DNA from: Hibiscus mutabilis | Lineage: Eukaryota > Streptophyta > Magnoliopsida > Malvales > Malvaceae | Assembly (NCBI GenBank): GCA_019671005.1 | Contig: CM033745.1 | Span: 35,757,834-35,821,833 of the forward strand | Reading direction: 5' to 3' | Length of the DNA: 64,000 bases | Shown: positions 49,620-60,561 of the stretch, in pieces | Numbering within the stretch: the first letter of the stretch is position 1 | Layout: each line of letters begins with the position of its first letter | Program-made: the position numbers and the translations under genes | Notes under the pieces: model-generated | What the model was told of the DNA's origin: nothing | Seen by the model: the letters and a program-made list of their open reading frames with translations, nothing else | Databases searched by the model: none

Positions 49620-50719
49620 ACTGTTGAATGTTCCTCAACAACTTGTAAAACTTGTCGTTGTTCAATCTCTTGTTCAATGATATGTGGTTGATCTCGAATT
49701 TCATTGAGTTCAGTATTTCTCCCACTTTCTTTTTAGAAAACAAATTATCTTTCTAGGAAGATTCATGTTTGAGCTACAAACACTTTTTCTCGGTAGGATT
49801 AAAGAAATAATATCCTTTAGTTTCTTTAGGATAACCCACAAAATTATATTTATGAGATTTGGGTTTGAGCTTTGTAGACATCATATGTTTAACATAAGCT
49901 TCGCATCCCCAAATTTTCATAAAAGACATACTAGGACGTTTTTAGTCCATATCTCATATGGTGTCTTTTGAACTGATTTAGATGGAACACGATTTAGTGT
50001 GAAATCAACTATTTTCAGCGCATGTCCCCAAAAAGAAACTGGATGATCAGTGTGACTCATCTTTGATCAAACCATGTCTAACAATGTTCAATTTCTTCTT
50101 TTTGGAAACTCCATTCCATTGTGGAGTACTAGGAGGTGTGAGACAATCCCATATTCCTTAAGAAGGTCACCAAACTCTAAGCTTAAGTATTCTCCTCCTC
50201 GATCTGATCGAAGAGCATTAATGTTTTTTCCTAGTTGGTTTTGTACTTTATTTTTAAATTTCTTGAACTTTTTCAAGGGATTCAGATTTATGATGCATTA
50301 GGTAAATGTACCCATATCTACTGAAGTCAACTGTGAAAGTAATGAAGTATTGAAACCATCATCTTGCTTGTGTATTCATTGGTCTACATACATCGCCATG
50401 TATTAATCCCAATAAATCACTTGTTCGCTCACTTTTACCATTAAAAGGAGCTTTGGTCACCTTTCTCAATAAGCAAGGTTTGCATACATCAAGTTGCTCG
50501 AAAAATAAATGAATCCAAAAATTCATCTTTATGAAGTTTTGAAATGCGTTTTTCATTTATGTGACCCAAGTGACAATGCCAAAGATAAGTTTGATTAGAG
50601 TCATTTGTTTTTGATCTTTTCGTATTTATGTTGTAAATGGAATTCTCTTGATCCAAAGTATAGAGGCCTTTTATTAATTGTGTCATACCATAGAAAACAT
50701 CATCGAGATAAAAGAACAA
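49620..50719 (-). pseudogene. Copia integrase (split)
   Basis: The frame 50719-50489 contains the pre-integrase zinc motif W-H-C-H-L-G-H-I-N-E. 50556-50359 continues with C-x2-C and the G-L-I-H-G-D-V-C core start, where the catalytic Asp is present. 50276-50088 holds L-R-S-D-R-G-G-E-Y-L-S, the second catalytic Asp. The rest to about 49740 is stop-ridden. Overlapping plus-strand frames are shadows. Confidence 0.75.
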
Positions 50720-51160
50720 CTATTATTCTTAATAATTATCTCAAAACCAATCTTGTCTAAACAAGAAATCGAAATGATGTTTTAGTCAAACTAGACACAA
50801 AATTACAATCCTCTAAACATAAATTAATTCCACTAGGCAACGATAAAGTATATGTTCCTATAGCTAATACAACAACTCTTGCTCCATTACCAAACCATAG
50901 GTCCACCTCTTCCTTTCTCAGATTTCTACTCTTTTGTAGTTCTTATACAAATTTACAAATATGAGAACCACAACCGGTATCCAATACCCAAGAAGTAGGT
51001 ATTGATAAATTAATATCAATAACATAAATATTCAAGGCGGACGCTCCGTTTTCATTTGCCTTCTTGACTTTTCAAGATAAATGGGGCAGTTCCTTTTACA
51101 ATGACATGTCTTATTACTAATGGAACCATTTTTTCTTCCAGTGATCAGTCAAGGTAGTTT
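50720..51160 (-). pseudogene. Copia protease and zinc-knuckle remnant
   Basis: Near 50950-50998 the minus strand reads T-S-W-V-L-D-T-G-C-G-S-H-I, the copia aspartic protease motif. Around 51075-51100 a partial C-H-C-K-R-N-C-P segment is the tail of the gag zinc knuckle. Frames are broken. Confidence 0.65.
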
Positions 51161-52840
51161 ACGCCGTTCAACTTGTCCTTCTCAAGGACCGATCGCAATG
51201 ATAACAAATTTGTATAATAAGTCTACAACAATAAAATATGTTTTATAATTACCTATTTATCACGTTTATAAAGTAATAAAATTCCCACTATTAAAAACCC
51301 TTAAAATTGAAAAACTTGCTAAAAGTATTTCTAGTGGGTAAAGATCCATATTTCATTTCATTCTAAGTCAGTTTTGGCTTTACTCCTAGAATTCAACTAT
51401 TTAGGTAAGCAATTCTTGCTAATTACATCTCATGTAATTCTTATATTTGATGAACAACTATTTGTCCAAAATAAAAGTTCATATGGTCTAATAGAAAGAA
51501 CAATAATGAACAGTGCACCAGGTAGGTAACTTATGAAAAAAGAGGTGGTGTACTGGGCATGCTTAAATACCAAGTCTTTCAAAGAACCAATCCTAGACAT
51601 GCACTTTCGTATTGTTTTTCAATCACCAAAGTTCTTGAACAATCATTAGTCTTTAGGTTTCTAATCTTATTAGAACAATATAGTTTAACCAATATTACTA
51701 CCACTGAATATCACTTGCTTATTTTTTGCGTTTAACCAAGATAGATCTAAGTATTTTGCTTTGGCAAAACTTATATAGTACCGATCGAGGTTTTAACAAG
51801 GGCTAATATTGGATGACTAATTTTAATTAAATATAGAGGATTTTGTGAATATTATCTCACCATTTAACATTTGATCTTATCAATTAACTAACATGCATCT
51901 CATACATTCATTTTATCATATACATGAAAAGCAATAAATGTGAATGCAATAGTTATAGCCCATATCCTAAGGTGGCCCGTCCCAAGCCAATGGGAGAACC
52001 AAATTATTCTAAGGATAAAAACTTCTCAAGCATCTTTTTGTCAGCCCACACTTCTGTTCCTTTGGTCCATGCTTCTTCGTATAGATTACAATTTTAGAAA
52101 CTCGTTTTACATACGGGGGAGTAAGATGAGAAGAGAATTACAATAGAAGTAGAGAAAGACACGACACAGGCCGTATTTATAAAAACTTACAAATAAAACT
52201 AAATGGGCTATTGGGCTATAACCATGCATTCCAAACACCGTGCATAAACAAACATAGTAACGACGAGGTTTGTAATTGAGGTCTTTCTAGATTGTCCCTA
52301 CGTAGGGGTCAAGCCCATTACGGGGTTTCGACGGGCTTGTAGTTGCTGGCGGGGTTACCCCTGCCTGGTCAGCGACGGAATTTTTTTTAAGATTAGCATC
52401 TTAATTGTTGTGTAAAAACCTCACGATTTGATAACTTTTATCAAAATTATCGCATTTTTATGATTTTAAAATCTACAAGGTTTTTACTGGAACAACTCTT
52501 GTTACTTCTCCGCACGAAATCTATAAACTGACCATTAGTCTAATATATAACTATAACCCGCGTATGTTAACACTTAACATCTAAAACCTTAAAACTCCAT
52601 ATAGAATATGCTAACAATTAACATACAATATTTCAAACCCTAGTGACAAAGATCCTGATGATTAACTCTTAATCATCAATCTTAGGAACATCTTTTAATT
52701 GGGTTAACAGATTAACCGTGATTGAATAGATTTGCTCGTACAAATATCATATATTCGATAAATAAATCAAAAAATAACATGTATCTCATACAATTACATC
52801 ACCCAAGTAATTAAAACCCGAATTCGTATCGTACATGTGT
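51161..52840 (-). other. Copia leader / decayed gag region
   Basis: It lies between the zinc-knuckle remnant and the primer-binding site, where gag is expected. I could not recognise a gag domain. The 68-codon plus-strand frame 51940-52146 is not supported. A GC-rich stretch at 52270-52380 stands out from the AT-rich background and may be unrelated inserted sequence. Confidence 0.4.
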
Positions 52841-52851
52841 CTTTGATACCA
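52841..52851 (-). other. Primer-binding site of the copia element
   Basis: The reverse complement TGGTATCAAAG matches the 3' end of initiator-Met tRNA with a late mismatch. It lies one base inside the 5' LTR, which fixes the element on the minus strand. Confidence 0.8.
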
Positions 52852-52852
52852 A

Positions 52853-53645
52853 TGTTGGGTCACGCTGGTACACCCCATGGCGTAGCGAAAAAAATTATCC
52901 GGCAATTAGCACCAGAGATCCATGTACGAGAAACGAATCGGGGTGAATAAGGGTGAAGAATTACCTGTTTAAAATCTAGAATTTTGAGTTTGGAGGAGAT
53001 AGATATTCAATCACGATTCCACGATGTCGATTCTTAAGCCACAACAATAACGCTCCAACCTCTACGTAGTTCACCAGTTGAAATGAGTATATAAAAACTC
53101 TCTAAACCATTTACAAGGAAACGAGCATAAAAAAACTCTCTAAACTATTTAGAGGGTTTTTCCCAAAAAGAATTAATGACTGTCAGATCTCTCATGCCTT
53201 TATATAGCCTTTGTAATCATAATTCAAGTCAGATTAGGGTTTCAATATATATATATATTAAATATATATAATCCCAATTTAACTTTAATTAGGATTTTAT
53301 ATATATATATATTAAATATATATATATATAATCCCAATTCAACTTAATTAGGATTTCAATATATATATTAAATATATAATCTCAATTCAACTTAATTAGG
53401 ATTTCAATATATATATATATTAAATATATAATCTCAATTCAACTTTAATTAGGATTTTAATATATATATATTAAATATATATAATCTCAATTCAACTTTA
53501 ATTAGGATTTTAATATATATATTAAATATATGTAATCCCAATTCAACTTAACTAGGATTTCAATATATATATATATATTGATTTAAATCGAATTATATTA
53601 TTTATATATTAAAAGAGTCATAATTACAATAAATTTTTCTTTTAC
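52853..53645 (-). repeat. 5' LTR of the copia element (truncated)
   Basis: It begins TGTTGGGTCACGC as the 3' LTR does. It has seven units of the AT-rich minisatellite (about 53232-53575), then stops at ...TTTTTCTTTTA. About 0.9 kb of LTR is missing beyond this point. Confidence 0.85.
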
Positions 53646-53675
53646 TGCTTTGTTGTGCTTTTATGCGCAGGAACT

Positions 53676-53711
53676 AATTGCCCAAGCAATCAGGAAATTG
53701 CCCAGGCAATT
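53676..53711 (+). repeat. AATTGCCCAGGCAATT doublet in LTR E
   Basis: Two near-palindromes, starting at 53676 and 53696 (20 bp apart). Related words recur at 54530 and 54557. The geometry matches the GTATCGATAC doublets of LTRs B, C and F, but the palindrome is different. Confidence 0.75.
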
Positions 53712-55039
53712 GAGGATAAGATGAAGTGGCAGTCGATTTGATGACTGGATAAATCCAACATGTTTGAGATAAATGGCGTGAAGCAAATGAGTTGGAGTTC
53801 CATGCAGAGATCAAAAGGAGATTAAATTTTAAGAGTTTTATGAGGAGTTTTTGGAGGAATAAAAATATAATAATAAAAGAAATTTATTTCTTTTATTCTA
53901 TTTAATTCCAACTTAACTTCCTCCTTAAGAAAGACTATGACCTACCCATCTCCTATAAATAGAAGACCCCGCCACCTACTTCAAGGGCATGTTCGATTGA
54001 GAGAGAAAAACCAAGGAGCTATTCGAATTCTTCTTCTTCTTCTTCCTCTTTGTTCGATTAGATTCATGCTAGGGAGATTTTATTTTGTATTCTTTTTACA
54101 CCCAGCCATGAACTAAGTTTATTTGGCTTGGGTTATTGTGTTTTTGTGGTTGTGAGAACGATTGGATTTGTTTAGGTATTTGAGTTTGCAATTTTAATTT
54201 AAAGTTTGTTCATTCTTGGTTTTTAATTTTGTTTGCGAGTGAATTGGGAGAGGATCTCGTAAATTCATCCATTTATCTAATATCAGGAGAGTTAGATTCA
54301 AGAAACGAATGAGCATGGTCTTTATTCAATCAATCGATGGTGAAGACTAATTCATCTTAGGGATAAGTTGCGGATTTCAACGGCTAAAAGGAGCGCAAGA
54401 TCGGTTATTGTCCACCCTTGGTTCACGCAGGGATGTATTATCAAGGCATGCACAATTAACAGTGTTTCGAGTTAGGGATAACGAGAAACCATTGAAGAAC
54501 GCTTCGCCGAACTTTGAAGGTTGTCGCCCAATTGCCCAGGCAATTGTTCCATTCCCAATTGCTCAGGCAATCCGACTGGATCCAATTGAGGAAACAATTG
54601 AGCTACTCTAGCATTCAATTACCACGACGGTCCATTCAACTACCACTCCATAACTCATGATAACTCGGGCTACTCTCTCTCATTTGATTACATCTTCTTT
54701 TATTTAATTGCTCTTTTATCTTACTCGTTAGTTAGAACTCCTACAATCACCAATTTGTGATTTTCTTTTCAATGCGAGAAATTAGATTCCTGAAGTAGCA
54801 CCAATCCCTGTGGAGATGATATCTATTCTATACTATAACTTGTGATGTGTCACGTCCCGAAAACTGGCCTAGTCGAAAGTAGGTTCTGGTGATTGAAAAT
54901 TTTGAATCCGATGTGTTACACGTTTGTAATAGTTAACTTTTGTACCCCTCTTTTGTAATGAATCACAATTTGGTCCTATATGGGTGAATGAACTCCCTTG
55001 TATAAAATTTAAAGCCAAAATGAAATTTTTGAGCTAGGC

Positions 55040-55145
55040 GTATCGATATGGTCAAGCCAGTATGGATACGGCCCAACTGCCAATAACTAACTTATTTGTT
55101 TAAGCATGAGCGTATCAATATGGTCACGAGCGTATCGATACAGGT
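55040..55145 (+). repeat. GTATCGATAC doublets, left group of LTR B
   Basis: Two doublets: starts about 55041/55059 and 55112/55132. They correspond in position to the first doublets of LTR C. Confidence 0.75.
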
Positions 55146-57056
55146 CTCATGTTTTGAATCCATTCGAAGTCAAAAGTTGAAAAGAAATAAGCAAGTAGCT
55201 TACTCACCTTTTAGCTTGCCTCCTTCCCCACGTGATTGGTTTCAAATGAAAAGATGGATAGCCATCAAATGCCTTAAAATCCTAAAAGAGTCATGAGTTG
55301 AAAAGAATTAGTAAAATAAGCTTACCTTTGGACATAGGAAAGCATTCTATTGGCCCTTGTGGTGGTGGGGATTGACCAAAGCCCTTGGCTTTCTTAAATG
55401 GGAGGTGAGGCTCTCATCTTTTCACCTTTGAACTCTCGAAAGCAAACCCGACACCTTGTCTTCCATTAAGCAAGCTTCTCCATTGCCATCTTCAACCTCC
55501 AAGTTATGCTAGCACCTTGGTGCAATCTTCGATCTCCGTTCAAGTTCAATACTTCATTTGAAAGCTCATAACTCGGTAAGCAAAACCCCTCATTCGATTT
55601 GATGATTCTAATCTTTGTTGGAGTTTAATTCTAAAATTAGGTTTTCTCGGTTCAAGTAAGGAACCACAAATTAGGAGTTTGATTTTGTTAATTCAATGTT
55701 GTCCCTAAAATCCGGTAAATTTGAAATATATTTTCGAATCCTTAATTCAAATTCTAATGTAATCTTAACTTTTTGCTAGCTCAAGTGTTAGAGAAGGATC
55801 CCTTGTCATCTCCAAAGGAAGCTAGGCACATCGAAATTTCGATTTGAGAGCCTCGTAATCAAGGTGAGTGTAGTCGTGTCAAGGGATTGGCACAGAGCCA
55901 TCCCGTTGCATTTGTTTTGTGATATGATTGCATTTTGTTTAAAGGCTCACATAAAGCAAACATGAGTGGATGCTAACAGCTAGCATGGTAAGTCTTCGAT
56001 GCGGGTGATATGGATAAGTTCATGTACTATGTTTGAGATTTGATATATATGAATCCGATATGAATATGCTATGAATAAGCTATGATATGGTACATATAGG
56101 ATATGATCCGTTATATGGAGCTAAGGCTCAATTTCGATTCCGATATGCCATGGCCTACGGGCATAAAGGTAAGTAATATAATGAAATATGTGTAATCATG
56201 GACATTTGTGAGTTTTGGATACAATTGGCATGCCGTAGGGTTATTTGAGCTCGTATAAGTAAGGGATTGGACTACGGTCCAGGGTTACGACCTATATGTG
56301 GGGAAAATAAGGATGGTTGTGTAAGGGATACTATCCGGACTACGGCCTATTTTCTGTTATATGTGGCTATGACCTATCTTCCGATATATGTGTGGTGTAA
56401 AGGGGAATCCGCGTATCCACTTGTTACATTGTCCAAGGGACTGATATGTGTTAAACCTTGCTATGATTATGTGGAAATATGATAAATGATTTAAGCATGA
56501 GACTTATGTGATTGATAGTGTAATTATGACATTTGAATATGACGCTATGTAATTCATGACCGTAGTATGCCATTCATGCCATTTAATTGCCTTGCGTTCG
56601 TTATGACTACCTCACTAGGCTATGTAAGCCTAACATGTGTGTGTCTCATGCATTTCAGGATCCTAAAGCTTCCATACATCGATTGTTTAATTTTGCGGTT
56701 GCAAGTTACTCACTCCGCAAGCATATGCATGTTTACTTTTGTTTCCGTACTCCTAGGAAGGTGGCATAAGGCTAGATAAGTTGTAATGACCTATTTCGTG
56801 TGTGCTTGTATAAGCCTAATAGGGTTTAGGTGATGTATTTGCATGTTGGTGTGTTTTGGACTTAGCAAACTAGTTAAAATGGGTCTTAATGCACTAAATG
56901 GTAAAATCCTAGTAAAAAACGAAATGCTTTAAAAATTTGCATATTATTAGAATTATTGTTTATTGGATTGTTGGTAAAAGTTGGTAATATATGGACAACA
57001 TTTGCTAGGTTAATTCGATTAAAAACCAGTAAAAATTTGTCATTACAGGTCAGAGA

Positions 57057-57352
57057 GTATCGATACGGGTGATGGCGTATCGATATGGCCCTTGCATAAT
57101 TGGTCTGATCAACCTTAGTCAAATAGGGTGTATTGATACGGTTTAGGCGTATCGATACGAAATTTGGTCACTGGAATTTAAGATGAAAAATGGTGTCGAT
57201 ACGGTCTTAGGGCGTATCGATACGGGGTTAACGCAGTCAACTAGTATCGATACGATCTTAGCTGTATAGGTACGGGTTTGACATCCTTTGAATCTGGAAA
57301 TTTGGAAATAACCATGGTGTATCGATACGGCCTATAGGGTATCGATACGGTG
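57057..57352 (+). repeat. GTATCGATAC doublets, right group of LTR B
   Basis: Five doublets: starts 57058/57078, 57131/57150, 57194/57215, 57245/57265 and 57320/57340. Spacing within pairs is 19-21 bp; pairs are 51-75 bp apart. Most members are followed by GG. Confidence 0.85.
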
Positions 57353-58445
57353 TTAGTTAAATCTGTTATAAGGCATAAAAACATAATTGGACGATTTACA
57401 AATTGATCACTAATTACTATACAAACTAATTGATTAGGTTAATTATATCCGACAGTAACAAAACTTTACAGAGTAATAATTGGTAAGTTTAATTACAAGT
57501 TGGTAATCAAGAATTCTGATTAGGATTGCTAATTTGCAAAATTTATGATTTAGTCCCCTAAGTTTGAAAAGTTTAAAATTAGCCTTAATTTTAATAAGTC
57601 TAGTAGCGAACAGGTTTGATAAGTCTTGTAAATGACTAATAAAATATTCTGAACAAGTACTGAACTCTGATTCTATCTTTCGAACTCTGATTCTATCTTT
57701 CGATCTCCGAATAAGTTTCTGGTAACACTTTCCGACCGGTTCTCTACTAGACCGAGAATGGGGTGTTACACGACGCGTACACTTGCACTATTTGCGTAGA
57801 ACTTATTACGCGCAACAACATGGGAATCCGCGTATCCATTGGTTACCATGTCCAAGGAATTGATATGTGATTATGATATGTATTTCGTATATGGAAATGT
57901 GTTATTTGACTTAAGCATGAGATACAAGTATGATTTGTGCACTAAATATGCCATTCAAGCATGTTACTATGATGTTCAGATTACTCGTAAAATATTTGCA
58001 TTTGTTATGACTACCTCACTAGGCTATGTAAGCCTAACATTCGTGTGTCTCATGCATTTTAGGATCTTAAAGAATTCCGGCCTTCGATCATGTGTTGCGG
58101 TTACAAATCATATGTATGCTTATCTTTTGCCTTGAACTCCTAATAAGGTGGAATATGGCCTAAACATGTTATGTATGTGCCTTTTGATGTGTGTGTAATA
58201 GCCTAGAGGTGACCAAATGTCTAATGGCTAATATGGAATGTTTGTGAATTGGTTAAACTAGTTAAATGAACTTAAATGTGCTAAAAGGTAAAAACTAGGT
58301 AAATAGATTCGAAAGTATCTAAAATTTTGCATTCTATTAAAAATATGAATATTAGACTCACTGGTAAAATTTGGTAATGTTTGGACAACAAATGGTAGGT
58401 TAATTCGAATAAAAACCAACAAAAATCTGTCATTATAGGGCAGGT

Positions 58446-58728
58446 GTATCGGTATGGGTGATGGCGTATCGATAGGCCTTACATAATTGGGCCAAGTAAA
58501 ACAGGGTGTATCGATACACAAGGAGGTGTATCGATACAAATTTGGACAGTAAGGTCTGAAAAATAAATGGTATCTATACGGCCCTAGGCCGTACCAAAAC
58601 GGGTCAACCCTAGTCAACGCGTATCGATATGGGGATAGGTGTACCGATACAGGTTGTTATCCTTGAATCTAAAAACTTGAAATTTAGTTTAGCGTACCGA
58701 TACGGCCCCAAGAGTATTGGTACAGAGT
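58446..58728 (+). repeat. GTATCGATAC doublets in right part of LTR C
   Basis: Five doublets: starts 58447/58467, 58509/58529, 58570/58591, 58622/58642 and 58695/58715. Individual members are decayed (for example TATCTATACGG, TACCAAAACGG), yet the 20 bp offset persists. Confidence 0.85.
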
Positions 58729-59334
58729 TAATTAATTCCGTTAAAAGACATAAAAATCAGTTTTACGGAGTTTATAAAATGGTCACTAAAACTTGCATAG
58801 ACTAATTGGATAGGTAAACGATCTCCGTTAATAACGAAACTTCACAGGTTAATAATTGGTAAGTTTAATTATAGTATAGTAAAATGAAATCCCAATAAGA
58901 ACCTCTAATTTGTAAAAATTATGATTTAGTCCCTAAGTTCAAGAAGGGCTAAAACCGATCCCGAATTGTGTAAGTCTTAATAAGATAATTCTGTTAAGAC
59001 TTAAAAGAGATGAATAAATGATCTGAATAAGTTTTTGTACTTCGATAAAGCTTATGAATCTCCAATATGTTTTTCGGTAGCACTTTCCAACCCGGTTCTC
59101 TACTAGGCCGAGAAGGGGGTGTTACACGGGTAGGATATTTTTCACTTTAAGCCCAAACCTGACTCGACATTATCCTCAAAAAAGCAAACCCAAACACGAC
59201 TCGAACCCAAAATTTTCTTTAAAAAACTAGACCATATAAGATCGGGTCGGAACCCATTAGGTATGGATCAAATGACCATTCCTACCCCTAATGGACAGTT
59301 TCCTTAAAACGGTGGGGTTTTGGGCACTTCTAAG

Positions 59335-59890
59335 TAGGGATGGACGTTCGATCGAGACGAGTCGAGTCAAAAAATTTTGAGTTATTCGAGTTTGCAAGTC
59401 CTATTTTACGATTCAAACTTTATTTGAAAATTTTTTTCGAATCGAGTCGAGTGTTCGAGTTTTTGTACAAATTTAACTGTACATGTATATTTCTTCATAT
59501 ATATTTCTATGTGCATATACGTAGCGGTGCACATATATATATTTATATGCATATACTTAGGGCTTGGTTGTGAACATATTGATTCCAATTTAACGGCTTT
59601 CTATATGCATATACGATATACATATATATATTTTTCATATTTTTACATGAGATATACATAATATATCATGCAAAATTGATAGATTCGAATTGAATATGAA
59701 AACTGGTCAACTAATTACTAAAAATTTCGAGTTATTCGAATTTCCATTTGATAACTCAAACTCTATTTAAAATTTTTTCGAGTTGAGTTGAGTTTGTGAA
59801 ATTACAAGTCGAGTCAAAATGAATCGATTTTTTCGCCTCGAGTCGAATAATTTGACTTTTTCGAGTCGAGTTGAGTTTTACCCACACTTA
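59335..59890. mobile_element. Non-autonomous hAT-like element
   Basis: The left end is TAGGGATGG; the right end, inverted, is TAAGTGTGG, a decayed match. The flanking 8-mers CTTCTAAG (59327-59334) and CTTCTAAC (59891-59898) match at 7 of 8. The 556 bp body repeats TCGAGTCGAG/TTCGAGTT words and holds a TATATG-rich centre; it is non-coding. Confidence 0.68.
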
Positions 59891-60349
59891 CTTCTAACTT
59901 CTAGTTCATCTACGTGGAATTAGATTAGATATAAAAAACAAGTTAATAGTGGAAATATATAATTATTTTTTGGATAAACTACACCAGTGACCACCGAACT
60001 AATTGGGGTACCTATTTTGACCACCGAACTATCGAACTCGTCAATCAGACCACCAAACTTATTAAACTGACCTATTTTGACCACCACCGTTAAAAAACTA
60101 ACGGATGAGTGACATGGCAGTTAACGAAAATTTATAAAATTACACATTTAGTCCATATTATTTACCTATTATATCAATTTGGTCCTAATTTTAATTTAAT
60201 TAAATAAAATTAACCAACCAACCAAATGACGACACATGTCCCATCTATTTTTAAGTTTTAGTTTATTTAATTTTATATATTTAATCAACCAACCAGATGG
60301 TAACATTAAAGAATGAGAAGAAATAAAATGAAAAAGAAATGTTCTCATG

Positions 60350-60404
60350 GGGATTTGATCTCATGCCAAGTACATGAAAAACCAATGTTCTAGCCACTGA
60401 ACCA
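60350..60404 (-). other. tRNA-like A/B-box module 1, left arm
   Basis: On the minus strand, TGGTTCAGTGG (60394-60404) resembles a pol III A box. A degenerate B box (GAGATCAAATCCCC) lies about 35 bp downstream. Its mirror copy is at 61357-61409. Confidence 0.5.
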
Positions 60405-60507
60405 AGTTTATTGATCTAATACAAGATACTAACATATTTTATTAAAAATTACTTTGTTGGTGAAAACTAAAAGAAATTTAAAGAAGAAAAAAGAATGGTA
60501 AAAAAAG

Positions 60508-60561
60508 GGTTTGAAACCTAAGATCAAGGAGAGTTATTCTCATGCCTTTACCACTGCGCCA
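60508..60561 (-). other. tRNA-like A/B-box module 2, left arm
   Basis: On the minus strand, TGGCGCAGTGG (60551-60561) fits the A-box consensus fully and GGTTTCAAACC (60508-60518) is a near B box. Its mirror copy is at 61200-61253. No full tRNA cloverleaf can be drawn. Confidence 0.55.

Larger units (their letters stand above)
46245..53645 (-). mobile_element. Ty1/copia element, 5' end truncated
   Basis: Minus-strand copia element: protease, integrase, RT, RNase H order. The 3' LTR is 46245-47918 (1674 bp). The 5' LTR starts at 52853 but is cut at about 53645 after about 790 bp, where LTR E begins. The primer-binding site is at 52841-52851 and the polypurine tract GTGGGAGA near 47919-47926 (reverse strand). 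It was inserted in LTR C; the left target copy would be CTTAG and the right one is lost. Stops and frameshifts throughout. Confidence 0.88.
54848..57770 (+). mobile_element. Solo LTR B (innermost layer)
   Basis: 2923 bp, TGTCACGTCCC ... GGGGTGTTACA. The flanks are TGATG (54843-54847) and CGACG (57771-57775), which become identical if both CpG sites on the left deaminated to TpG. It is therefore a 5 bp duplication. No internal region. Same family as LTR C and related to the LTRs at 34154/40036. It carries two groups of GTATCGATAC doublets. The small frames inside (for example 56267-56482) are not genes. Confidence 0.82.
53646..57817 (+). mobile_element. LTR E, a solo-type LTR interrupted by LTR B
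   Basis: The two pieces (53646-54847 and 57776-57817) give about 1.24 kb. They start near TGTTGTGC (53651) and end GCGCAACA (57810-57817), an inverted pair. A TATA box (TATAAATA, 53954-53961) and the late words CACCAATCCCTGTGGAGATGATATC resemble the promoter and U5 of long plant gypsy LTRs; Athila/Tat is my guess. No internal region follows. No target duplication is found, probably because its left edge was lost with the copia LTR end. The 67-codon frame 54408-54611 lies inside and is not a gene. Confidence 0.6.
45866..59126 (+). mobile_element. LTR C: third layer, a fragmented LTR
   Basis: It begins TGTCACATCC and ends GGGGGTGTTACA, with an exact 5 bp duplication CGGGT (45861-45865 and 59127-59131). 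Only two pieces remain: 45866-46244 and 57818-59126. They match the start and end of solo LTR B. The middle, about 1.2 kb judged against B, is gone together with the outer end of the copia element. No internal coding region of its own is present, so it was probably a solo LTR before the later insertions. Confidence 0.8.
45485..59284. mobile_element. hAT-2: second layer of the nest
   Basis: Ends TAGGGATGGCA and, inverted, TAGGAATGGTCA. The exact 8 bp target duplication CCCCTAAT (45477-45484 and 59285-59292) was taken from the right terminus of hAT-1. The surviving body (45485-45860 and 59132-59284) is AT-rich and repeats GGGTTGGGT/ACCCAACCC words; it is non-coding. It is split by LTR C. Confidence 0.8.
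43821..59290. mobile_element. hAT-1: outermost element of the nest
   Basis: The left end TAGAGGTGTACAAAAC (43821) and the right end, whose inverse is TAGGGGTGTAAAAAAC, are inverted repeats of hAT type. The right end is split: most of it lies at 45460-45484, and its final bases are re-created at 59285-59290 by the insertion of hAT-2. Flanking 8-mers ATGGACAA (43813-43820) and ATGGACAG (59291-59298) match at 7 of 8 positions. Without later insertions it is about 0.6 kb and non-coding. Confidence 0.75.

Noticed and set aside
54408..54611. 67-codon frame in LTR E
   Set aside because: Its composition comes from AATTGCCCAGGCAATT repeats and U5-like sequence; there is no domain.
53646..57817. A clean TSD for LTR E
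   Set aside because: The left 5-mers (TGCTT or TTTAC) do not match the right ones (ACATG or TGGGA); the left edge appears deleted.
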